5,567 nt of DNA from Candidatus Hydrogenedentota bacterium (lineage in GTDB: Bacteria; Hydrogenedentota; Hydrogenedentia; Hydrogenedentales; JAGMZX01), in contig JAKQEQ010000088.1 of the NCBI GenBank assembly GCA_029556545.1, positions 1 through 5,567 of the forward strand. The letters run 5' to 3'. Within the stretch, counting starts at the first letter, position 1; every line of letters starts with the position of its first letter. Below, in pieces: positions 1-5,567 of the stretch. Below the pieces are notes generated by a model, which made no database searches, was not told the origin of the DNA, and saw only the letters and a program-made list of their open reading frames with translations. Made by a program: the position numbers and the translations under genes.

Positions 1-458
1 ACCGTGCACCCGTAGGCCAGCGCGAAGCGGTCACCGGAGACGCGCAACACCAGCGCATTACCATAATTTTCGTCAACGGATTGAACGGATTCAACGGATT
101 TGTCCGTTCTCTGCGTTCTCTGCGTCTCTGCGGTGAAATCCTCGTCCTCAAAGCGCAACCCCACCCGCGCGCCCTCCGGCAGCGCCCCGACGAGGGTGTG
201 CCACGCCGCATACGCGATCACCAACGCCCCGCGCGGCGTATCTACGGCCAGCACGTCGCCGGCAGCGATCCGCACGTCGCCGTCTTCGGCCAACGTCACG
301 TCCAGCAGGCGGCGGCGCGGCGTGTGGATGAGCAGGCCGTAGCGTTCCGCCGCAAATGTGGCGACAAACTGCGAGAGCGTATCCGTCGGGCCGTCCATGC
401 CGGAGAAGGCGAAGAGCGCGCCTTCGCCCCAGAGGTTGGGGAAATGGTCCGCACTCAT
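1..458 (-). CDS. Unrecognised protein, N-terminal 152 codons (3' end outside window)
   Basis: An open frame runs from an ATG at 458-456 to the left edge with no in-frame stop, giving 152 residues that start MSADHFPNLWGEGALFAF. The ATG overlaps the TGA of the upstream sulfatase gene as ATGA, and a strong GGAGGGG lies 8 nt ahead of it, so start and frame are well supported. Residues 1-107 look like an ordinary folded soluble domain with alternating beta-type stretches (for example residues 69-90). No signal peptide or membrane segment is visible. Residues 108-131 are a repetitive polar insert (TQRTQRT, then SVE-SVQ-SVD) encoded by short DNA repeats, after which normal sequence resumes (LVLRVSGDRFALAYG). 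I do not recognise the family securely. The opening loosely recalls uncharacterised six-hairpin or debranching-type glycosidases, which would fit the sulfatase and mannosidase neighbours, but this is a weak memory-based resemblance. The gene is very likely real; its function is unknown. Confidence 0.82.
   Translation of the reverse strand, partial: MSADHFPNLWGEGALFAFSGMDGPTDTLSQFVATFAAERYGLLIHTPRRRLLDVTLAEDGDVRIAAGDVLAVDTPRGALVIAYAAWHTLVGALPEGARVGLRFEDEDFTAETQRTQRTDKSVESVQSVDENYGNALVLRVSGDRFALAYGCT
73..137. repeat. In-frame short-repeat block (3 x 9 bp plus 3 x 8 bp)
   Basis: On the plus strand three 9-bp units TCAACGGAT, TGAACGGAT and TCAACGGAT occupy 73-99. They are followed by three copies of CTCTGCG(T/G) at 109-116, 118-125 and 126-133, then TGAA. 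Read on the minus strand this encodes the polar insert at residues 108-129 of the leftmost gene. AACGGA at 93-98 and TCCGTT at 103-108 also form a small inverted repeat. Phrases of this kind are, from memory, common dispersed intergenic repeats in several environmental phyla; here one lies inside a gene without breaking its frame. Confidence 0.85.
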
Positions 459-1894
459 TCCCGAAACCCCTCCGCCGGCCCATAGGGCGCAAGCCCCACG
501 GTGATGTAGTTGTTAATCGCCGTATCGTCTTCCTCGTAGGCAAACCGCCACATCCGCCCGACCAACTCCCGCTTCACCTCGGCGTAAGCCGGGTCGTCGC
601 TGACGTTCCACATCTCGTGCGGGTCGCGGCGCAGGTCGTACAGTTCGTCTATGTCGAAGCCGTTGAAGACGTACTTGAAGTCGCGCGTCATCACCGAACG
701 CTGGGTGTAGTACAGCTCCACGCCGTTGCACTGGGTGTGGATGGCGTCGCGCCACGTCTCCGGCGATGCGCCGCGCAGGAAGGGGACGAAGCTCGCGCCC
801 GCAAAGTGCCGGTCGCGCGGCAGCCCGACCACGTCCAGGAACGTCGGCGCGAAGTCGGCCAGCGAGACGAAGGCGTCCACCGCCCGCCCCGGAGCGACGA
901 TCCCGTTGGGCCAGCGCATCACGGCCGGCACGCGATACGCGCCCTGGAAGCAGGGGATGCCCTTCGCAAACAGGCCGTGCTCGCCGACGTAGTCGCCGTC
1001 GTCGGAGAGATAGAGCAGCAGCGTGTTGTCGGCCTGCCCGGTCGCCTCCAGCGCGGCCCAAATCTGGCCGAACAGGTCGTCGAGATACGTGCAGTACGCC
1101 CAGAAGTGACGAATACCCTCCCGCACCTCGCGCTCCGAAAGCTGGCCAAAGCGCATCGCGCGCATCCGCCCGTAGATGCGGGGTTTGTCGGCCAACTCGT
1201 CGCCGTAGCTGAGCGGCAGCGGCACGTCGGCCAGGTCATACAGGTCCAGGTACTTTTGCGGCACGATGTACGGATCGTGCGGGCCGATGAGGCCAACGTA
1301 CAGCCCCCACGGCTGCCCGCCCTGCGCCAGGCGCGGCAGCACGTCCAGCGCGCGCTGCGTGGCGATGGCGTCGTGGCCGTCCGATTCGCCCGCGCCGTAG
1401 AGGCGATACGTCCCATAGCCGGGCCGCAGGATCTCGCCTTCGCCGCGCGTGGTCGGGTCCGGCTGCGCGGCGAGCTGCCGGTAATGCTCCCACGGCACGC
1501 CGTGCTGCGTCCCCTGCGCCGCACTGACGAAGTCCTCCGTCCAGCCCCGATCTTTGGGCGATTCCTCGATGCTCACGTGCCACTTGCCGGAAAAGTGCAG
1601 GTCGTAGCCCGCGCCGGCGAGGTCTTCGCTCCACAGGCGCACGCCCGGCTTGAGGCCGGTGCTCAACGCCTGCCGGTTGCACACGTTGTTCCACACGCCG
1701 TGGTTGGAAGGGTACAGCCCGGTGAAGAACGTCGCCCGCGAGGGGCAGCAGTGCGGCGAGGGGCAGAAAGCGTTGGTGAAGCGCACGCCCTCCCGCGCCA
1801 GCCGGTCGAGGTTCGGCGTGATGGACGGGTGGTCGGGCAAGGCCGTGTCCGCCCGCTGGTGGTCGGTCATGACGATGAGGAGGTTGGGTTGCAT
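455..1894 (-). CDS. Cys-type sulfatase (formylglycine-dependent, S1 family)
   Basis: The 479-residue product is a typical-length member of the alkaline phosphatase-like sulfatase superfamily, which hydrolyses sulfate esters. In order it shows: an N-terminal metal site (VMTDHQ, D11); the C-x-P-S-R signature at residues 49-53, where C49 is the residue converted to formylglycine, followed by the usual TFFTGLYPSNHGVW; GKWH at 103-106; GPHDPY at 205-210; and SDDGDYVGEHG at 297-307 with K311. The C-terminal subdomain has the common sulfatase ending DELYDLRRDPHEMWN (416-430). No signal peptide is seen, so it is probably cytoplasmic. Oxidation of C49 needs a separate enzyme (FGE or anSME) not present here. 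The residue after D298 is Asp where His or Asn is more usual in S1 sulfatases. The ATG is preceded by GAGG 8 nt upstream (1906-1903). The gene follows the DegV gene by 18 bp and overlaps the next gene by 4 bp. Substrate cannot be assigned; the choline-sulfatase-like or phosphonate monoester hydrolase branch is an alternative. Confidence 0.95.
   Translation of the reverse strand: MQPNLLIVMTDHQRADTALPDHPSITPNLDRLAREGVRFTNAFCPSPHCCPSRATFFTGLYPSNHGVWNNVCNRQALSTGLKPGVRLWSEDLAGAGYDLHFSGKWHVSIEESPKDRGWTEDFVSAAQGTQHGVPWEHYRQLAAQPDPTTRGEGEILRPGYGTYRLYGAGESDGHDAIATQRALDVLPRLAQGGQPWGLYVGLIGPHDPYIVPQKYLDLYDLADVPLPLSYGDELADKPRIYGRMRAMRFGQLSEREVREGIRHFWAYCTYLDDLFGQIWAALEATGQADNTLLLYLSDDGDYVGEHGLFAKGIPCFQGAYRVPAVMRWPNGIVAPGRAVDAFVSLADFAPTFLDVVGLPRDRHFAGASFVPFLRGASPETWRDAIHTQCNGVELYYTQRSVMTRDFKYVFNGFDIDELYDLRRDPHEMWNVSDDPAYAEVKRELVGRMWRFAYEEDDTAINNYITVGLAPYGPAEGFRE
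467..473 (-). promoter_or_regulatory. Ribosome binding site inside the sulfatase 3' end
   Basis: GGAGGGG on the minus strand lies 8 nt upstream of the ATG at 458. It sits within the last codons of the sulfatase gene and, with the ATGA stop/start overlap, fixes the start of the leftmost gene and suggests translational coupling. Confidence 0.7.
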
Positions 1895-1912
1895 GTTTCT
1901 ATCCTCGTAATT

Positions 1913-2773
1913 TTAGAGTCCGTCGTCCGTATAATACACCACCCCCAAAGTCCCTGGGCCGCTGTGGATGCCGATCACGGGCATAAACTCTTCGATGAGC
2001 AACTGCTGCGGATCGAGCCGCTCCTTCAGCATACCGGTCAGATAATCAATGTCCGCCTGTTCCGCAGCTGCCTGGACGACGGCCAATTCAATGGGGCGGC
2101 GCCCCGCCAGACGCTCTTCGACCACTTCAACGATGCGCTGGAGCGATTTTTTGCGGGTGCGGATTTTCTCAAACGCCTCAATCTGTCCGTTCGCCATGGT
2201 CAAGATCGGCTTGAGATTAAGCAGGGCGCCCATGAAACGCGCCGCGCCGCCAATCCGCCCGCCGCGATGCAGATATTCCAACGTCTCCATCGCGCAGAAG
2301 ATTTCCATACTCTCGCGCACCCGCTTGAGGCGCGCCAGAATGTCGCCCATCGGCGCGCCCTCCCGCGCCATCCGCGCCGCAACCATGGCCTGGAAACCCG
2401 TCCCCATCGAGATAAAGCCGGCGTCCACCAACTCAATGTTCAAATCAGGCAATTCAGCTTTCGCCTGCTGCGCCGAAAGAAACGTTCCGCTTATCCGGGA
2501 AGACACAATCACGCCGAGAATGGTGTCCGTGTCAAACTCCCTGGCTACAGCCCGAAATTTGACCATAAACTCCCCCATCGAAGGCTGGGACGTCGTCGGT
2601 AAATCCTTGCGTTCCTTGAGTTGCCGGTAAAACGTGGACGCATCTATCGTTTCCCCCTCCAGATAGGCTTCGTCCCCCCAACATATCGTCAGCGGGATGA
2701 TCGAAATCCCATACTCCCGCGCCAACTCCGTCCGAATTGACGAACTGTCAGTCAAAACAGCAATACGACTCAT
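1913..2773 (-). CDS. DegV-family fatty acid-binding protein (FakB-like)
   Basis: The 286-residue product matches the full length of the DegV family, small soluble proteins that bind one fatty acid and, where FakA is present, present it for phosphorylation to acyl-phosphate. Visible family features are the N-terminal TDSSS (8-12), the TTSQPS loop (60-65), SSRISGT (91-97), EYLHRGGRIGG (166-176) with R170, LLNLKPIL (185-191) and the C-terminal GIHSGPGTLG (268-277) with H270. T61, S91/S92, R170 and H270 sit where staphylococcal FakB proteins place their head-group-binding residues. The ATG is preceded by GAGGGGG 6 nt upstream (2786-2780). It is the first gene after the repeat-rich 189-bp gap and lies 18 bp ahead of the sulfatase, so the two are probably co-transcribed. 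No FakA is in the window. Family assignment is firm; the link to glycan degradation is unclear. Confidence 0.95.
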   Translation of the reverse strand: MSRIAVLTDSSSIRTELAREYGISIIPLTICWGDEAYLEGETIDASTFYRQLKERKDLPTTSQPSMGEFMVKFRAVAREFDTDTILGVIVSSRISGTFLSAQQAKAELPDLNIELVDAGFISMGTGFQAMVAARMAREGAPMGDILARLKRVRESMEIFCAMETLEYLHRGGRIGGAARFMGALLNLKPILTMANGQIEAFEKIRTRKKSLQRIVEVVEERLAGRRPIELAVVQAAAEQADIDYLTGMLKERLDPQQLLIEEFMPVIGIHSGPGTLGVVYYTDDGL

Positions 2774-2825
2774 AGGTTTCCCCCTCTAAAATGACAAGTA
2801 GCAGATTATTTGGTCAAATTTTGTA

Positions 2826-2889
2826 GGACACGGAAAACATGGACGAATGCAGATTTTTTTCTATGATCTTTCCGTGTTCGTCCGTGTCC
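2826..2889. repeat. Inverted repeat with ACACGGA/TCCGTGT phrases
   Basis: GGACACGGA at 2826-2834 is the exact reverse complement of TCCGTGTCC at 2881-2889, with 46 nt between. The right half also contains a direct repeat, TCCGTGTTCG then TCCGTGTCCC (2871-2890), and the left half a degenerate counterpart (ACATGGACGAA, 2837-2847). The element looks like a decayed copy of a dispersed intergenic phrase rather than a protein-binding operator. Confidence 0.65.
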
Positions 2890-2900
2890 CATTTTTTCGG

Positions 2901-2954
2901 ACGCAGATGAACGCATATTTTAAGAAATCAGCGTGACTCTGCGTTCATCTGCGT
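2901..2954. repeat. Perfect 15-bp inverted repeat, hairpin after mannosidase stop
   Basis: ACGCAGATGAACGCA at 2901-2915 is exactly complementary to TGCGTTCATCTGCGT at 2940-2954, with a 24-nt A/T-rich loop. Flanking bases 2898-2899 and 2956-2957 can also pair. In the minus-strand transcript the stem begins 8 nt after the mannosidase stop codon. It is not followed by a U-run in the transcript, so it is not a classical Rho-independent terminator; it could stabilise the mRNA 3' end or be a dispersed repeat unit. Confidence 0.85.
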
Positions 2955-2962
2955 TCGATGCA

Positions 2963-5567
2963 TCACCCTAACGTCAACCGCACGGTCTTGATTTCAAACG
3001 CGCGGAAATCCAAAGCGATCTGACCGTCCGTCACGCACAAGTTCCCCTGCGGCGTTTCCAGCATATCGGTGAGGCAGGCCGCCTTGACGGGCAGCGTCGT
3101 GCCGAGCGTCCCCCGCGTCGCCATGCGCTTGGACTCGTACAGGCGCACGATCACGTCCGCCGAACCGTCCTCGGCGGGTTTGACCGTCTCGATGACGACG
3201 TTGGGCGCGTCCACGGTGAACAGGGACGCCGCGCCGCCGTCGCCGGGCGCAACCTGCGCCGGGACGTTGAGGTCGTAGCCCTCGCGCACCACGTCGCAGT
3301 CGGCGAAGCTGCCGTTCCAGGCGTAGCAGGCGTAGGTGAACGTCTGCACGCCCTGGTCGGCGGTCATGTCCGGCGCCAGCGCGGACTTGAGCAGCGTCAG
3401 GCCGAGGGTGTCGCCCAGCACGTTGACGCCGTACTTGCAGTCGTTGAGCACCGCGAAACCGCGATTTTCCTCAGCCAGCGCGCTCCACTTGTGGTTGCTC
3501 ACCTCGAAGCGGTCGGCGTCGAAGGGGCGCGAGCGGTGGTTGGGGCGGCGGATGTGGCCGAACTGGATTTCGTGGATGCCCTCGTTGGCGTGGAGGGCCA
3601 CCGGGAAGGCCACCTTGAGCAGCTTGTGCCGCTCATGCCAGTCCACCGTCGTCTGGAAATCCACGCGCCGGCTGCCGCGCCGCATCACGATGTCCTGCGT
3701 CATCGTGGAATCGTACAGCTTGCGCGTCACCCGCAGGATGGCGACCAGCGGGCCGGCGGTCACGACCTCGACCGTCGCCGGTTCGTCCAGCGTCACGGGC
3801 GACTGTTCAGCCATACTGTCAATGTCCCAGGCGTCGAACCAGGTGGGAACGTCCTTGTACATCCTGAAGCTGTTGCACGGCCCGGTCGCCAGCTCGCGCC
3901 GGGTTTCTTTGTCGAAGAGGCTGGTGATCTGGCCGAAGGCGTCAAACGTCAAACGTAAAACGTCATTTTCGAGAGCGGTGGGGGTGGCGATCAGCGGATC
4001 AGCGAGATCGGCGGGATCGGCGGGATCGGCGGATAGGAGGGTTGTCCAGCCGGAAGCAGGGACGACGACTTCGGCATAGAGTGCATTGCCGATTTTTTGG
4101 ATGGGCAGCGGATGGCCGGCCGCGTCCTGCGCGCCTTGCCAACCGGCGGGCAGCGCGATCAGGGCGGCGCGTTCCCAGGAGAGGGAGTTGAAGATGGTGA
4201 GGGTCGCGGAGGAGGGCGCGGAAGAGGGCGCGGAGACCGCGCCCTTACACGCATCCCCGGCCTGCGCGATCTGGGACTGCGCCGCCGCTATAACGCCTTG
4301 CGCTTCCTGGATGACCGCCGCGTGCAGCGCCTCCGCCTCTTCGTAGACGCGATGGATGGACGAGCCGGGCAAAATGTCGTGGAACTGGTTGAGCAAGACG
4401 CCCTTCCACGCCTCGTCGAGCGTGGCCGCCGCGAAGTCAAAGCCTTGCAGCGCGCGCGCCGCCACACCCCAGAACTCGGCCTCGCGCAGCGCGAGTTCGG
4501 CCTTGCGGTTGCCCCGCTTCGTCCGCGCCTGCGAGGTGTACGTGCCGCGATGCGCCTGGAAGTACAGCTCGCCCACGTAGCGGACGTCCGGCCAGCCGCG
4601 CGCCTCCTGGTCGCGGAAGTAGTCCATCGGATGCGCGATCCGCACTTTGGGCAGCCCTTCGAGGTCGCGGGCGCGGCGCAGGAATTCCAGGTGATTGCGG
4701 GTGGCCCCGCCGCCGCCGTCGCCATAGCCGAAGGGCATCAGCCGCGTGGCGATGCCGTCCTTCTGCACGCGCTCCGTCCAGCGCGCCATCACCGCCTGGG
4801 GATCGGTCTGCGAGCAGTAATCGTTGTGCAAATGAACGAACACCTCGGAGCCGTCAATTCCCTCCCAGGTAAACGTGTTGTGCGGGAACGGCTCGCCGCC
4901 GTTGTACGTCCAGAAAATCTTCTGCGTGGAGAAATACTTGACGCCGCAACCGCGCAAAATCTGCGGGAGCGCGCCGGAATAGCCGAACACGTCCGGCAGC
5001 CAGAGCAGCTCGCTTTCGACCCCGAACTCTTCCTGGTAGAAGCGCTTGCCGTGGAGCATCTGGCGGATGAGCGCCTCGCCGCCGGCAATGTTGGTGTCCG
5101 GCTCCACCCACGCCGCGCCGTCGGGCATGAATTGCCCCTGCGCCGCCGCCGCCCGGATGCGCGCGTAGAGGTCGGGATAGCGCTGCTTGACCATCCGGTA
5201 GAGGTGCGGCTGGCTTTGCAGGAAGCGGTATTCCGGGTACTCCGCCATCAACGCGAGTTGGGTGGAGAAAGTGCGCCCGGCCTTGCGCTCGGTCTCTTGC
5301 AGCGGCCAGAGCCACGCCACATCAATGTGCGCGTGCCCGAAGGCGAACATCTCCGGCACGGTGGATCCGTTGACGCACTCCAGCAGCGGCTTGAGGCGCG
5401 CGCGCCCCGCTTGAACGGTCGCCAGCATCTCCGCGCGCGGCAGCTCGAAGTCCACAATGCGGGTGAAGTCGCGCAGCCCTTCGTCAATCTCGGCGACGCG
5501 CAGGCTGTCCGCGTCGAGGAGGCCGCGCAGTTGAGTCAGCGTCTCCACGTCCACCCACAGTTGATAC
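2963..5567 (-). CDS. GH38 alpha-mannosidase, 5' end outside window
   Basis: The frame is open from a TGA at 2965-2963 to the right edge, so the true start lies outside. Residues are numbered from the GTG at 5554; upstream codons read YQLW. The enzyme is a retaining, metal-dependent exo-alpha-mannosidase of the Ams1/bacterial GH38 type. The catalytic domain (about 65-330) shows GHAHIDVAW (73-81), giving metal ligands H76 and D78; WLPDVFGYS (185-193), with nucleophile and metal ligand D188; and FGYGDGGGG (275-283), where D279 is the likely acid/base. The middle domain (about 335-425) contains YTSQARTKRGNRKAEL, and FHDILPGSS (391-399) supplies metal ligand H392. The GH38 C-terminal domains (about 450-863) include IFNSLSWER and end VRLTLG. 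No signal peptide can be judged because the N-terminus is missing. Ams1-type enzymes carry an extra N-terminal domain, so a substantial part of the gene is likely absent. Two interdomain linkers (438-450 and 509-520) are encoded by short DNA repeats. Expected action: release of mannose from glycans or manno-oligosaccharides, with linkage unknown. Confidence 0.96.
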   Translation of the reverse strand, partial: YQLWVDVETLTQLRGLLDADSLRVAEIDEGLRDFTRIVDFELPRAEMLATVQAGRARLKPLLECVNGSTVPEMFAFGHAHIDVAWLWPLQETERKAGRTFSTQLALMAEYPEYRFLQSQPHLYRMVKQRYPDLYARIRAAAAQGQFMPDGAAWVEPDTNIAGGEALIRQMLHGKRFYQEEFGVESELLWLPDVFGYSGALPQILRGCGVKYFSTQKIFWTYNGGEPFPHNTFTWEGIDGSEVFVHLHNDYCSQTDPQAVMARWTERVQKDGIATRLMPFGYGDGGGGATRNHLEFLRRARDLEGLPKVRIAHPMDYFRDQEARGWPDVRYVGELYFQAHRGTYTSQARTKRGNRKAELALREAEFWGVAARALQGFDFAAATLDEAWKGVLLNQFHDILPGSSIHRVYEEAEALHAAVIQEAQGVIAAAQSQIAQAGDACKGAVSAPSSAPSSATLTIFNSLSWERAALIALPAGWQGAQDAAGHPLPIQKIGNALYAEVVVPASGWTTLLSADPADPADLADPLIATPTALENDVLRLTFDAFGQITSLFDKETRRELATGPCNSFRMYKDVPTWFDAWDIDSMAEQSPVTLDEPATVEVVTAGPLVAILRVTRKLYDSTMTQDIVMRRGSRRVDFQTTVDWHERHKLLKVAFPVALHANEGIHEIQFGHIRRPNHRSRPFDADRFEVSNHKWSALAEENRGFAVLNDCKYGVNVLGDTLGLTLLKSALAPDMTADQGVQTFTYACYAWNGSFADCDVVREGYDLNVPAQVAPGDGGAASLFTVDAPNVVIETVKPAEDGSADVIVRLYESKRMATRGTLGTTLPVKAACLTDMLETPQGNLCVTDGQIALDFRAFEIKTVRLTLG
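3940..3967. repeat. Heptamer tandem repeat inside mannosidase gene
   Basis: Plus-strand units CGTCAAA (3940-3946), CGTCAAA (3947-3953), CGTAAAA (3954-3960) and the degenerate CGTCATT (3961-3967) give four consecutive 7-bp units. They encode residues 531-538 (DVLRLTFD) at the start of the C-terminal domain, where GH38 proteins have a conserved motif of this type. The codons used (GTT, TTA, CGT, TTT) are AT-rich compared with the rest of the gene. Confidence 0.75.
3989..4032. repeat. 9-bp tandem repeat (GATCGGCGG-type) inside mannosidase gene
   Basis: The array reads GATCAGCG, GATCAGCGA, then three identical GATCGGCGG units at 4006-4014, 4015-4023 and 4024-4032. On the coding strand it gives the ADP-ADP-ADL-ADP run at residues 509-520, between the end of one beta domain (GWTTLLS) and the start of the next (ALENDVLRL). 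Being nine bases long, copy-number change would add or remove three residues without a frameshift. Confidence 0.9.
4212..4244. repeat. 12-bp-period repeat and 19-bp GC palindrome inside mannosidase gene
   Basis: GAGGGCGCGGA occurs at 4212-4222 and again at 4224-4234. The second copy runs into a near-perfect palindrome, GGGCGCGG-AGA-CCGCGCCC (4226-4244), with 8-bp arms. On the coding strand the block yields GAVSAPSSAPSSA (about residues 438-450), a low-complexity linker between the middle domain and the C-terminal domain. Confidence 0.8.

Larger units (their letters stand above)
2774..2962. other. Repeat-rich intergenic gap between mannosidase and DegV genes
   Basis: This 189-bp gap is clearly richer in A and T than its flanks. 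It holds two inverted-repeat units described separately, and near the DegV end an A/T-rich stretch (about 2788-2824) ahead of the DegV ribosome binding site. No ORF, RNA gene or convincing terminator is visible. A TTGACC at 2817-2812 could be part of a promoter, but no good -10 lies at proper spacing. Confidence 0.7.

Noticed and set aside
148-543. A minus-strand frame of 131 codons overlapping the sulfatase end
   Set aside because: Arg/Gly-rich composition typical of an out-of-frame reading; the ATGA-coupled frame starting at 458 is far better supported over the same DNA.
356-2602. A 748-codon open frame on the plus strand, antisense to the sulfatase and DegV genes
   Set aside because: It is the complement of two well-recognised genes, spans both of them and their junction, is rich in Arg, His and Val with no recognisable domain, and is explained by the GC-rich codon usage of the opposite strand.
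2789-2817. Sigma-70-type promoter for the DegV operon (TTGACC, 17-nt spacer, TCATTT)
   Set aside because: The -10 match is poor, and transcription from it would start within the ribosome binding site.
2826-2954. Small CRISPR array or insertion-sequence remnant in the intergenic gap
   Set aside because: The repeats differ from each other, spacing is irregular, and there is no transposase fragment or target-site duplication.
2898-2957. Rho-independent terminator after the mannosidase gene
   Set aside because: The stem is strong but is followed by CGAAAAAA rather than a U-run on the transcribed strand, and the loop is long.
5552-5554. GTG at 5554 as the real start of the mannosidase gene
   Set aside because: The frame stays open upstream to the edge (YQLW precedes it), no ribosome binding site is visible in the 13 bases available, and the enzyme type usually has an additional N-terminal domain.

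Overview
The window is a GC-rich bacterial segment in which every credible gene lies on the minus strand. Read in the direction of transcription (high to low coordinates) the order is: a GH38 alpha-mannosidase whose start lies beyond the right edge; a 189-bp gap filled with short repeats; a DegV-family lipid-binding protein; a Cys-type sulfatase; and the N-terminal 152 codons of a further gene that runs off the left edge. The last three are tightly packed: 18 bp between DegV and sulfatase, and a 4-bp ATGA overlap between sulfatase and the next gene, so they are probably one transcript. There are no rRNA or tRNA genes, mobile elements or CRISPR arrays that I can see.

The mannosidase and sulfatase suggest removal of mannose and sulfate from complex glycans or similar esters; the pairing is contextual and no substrate can be read from the sequence. 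DegV proteins normally carry fatty acids for phosphorylation by FakA, so its place among carbohydrate genes is unexplained. The leftmost gene is easy to miss because it has no stop inside the window; its product is not recognised with confidence, though its opening loosely recalls uncharacterised glycosidase-like proteins.

The most interesting structure is at the DNA level. Short repeats of a kind usually found between genes occur both in the intergenic gap and inside the coding regions, in frame. The leftmost gene carries 3 x 9-bp plus 3 x 8-bp units. The mannosidase carries a 12-bp-period GC palindrome and a 9-bp tandem array at two domain junctions, and a 7-bp tandem array written over a conserved motif. 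The coding units of 9 and 12 bp are multiples of three and keep the frame.

Taxonomy is inference only: high GC, abundant short phrase-like repeats and this glycan-degradation gene content would suit a Chloroflexota (Anaerolineae-like) or similar environmental bacterium, but no marker gene is present.
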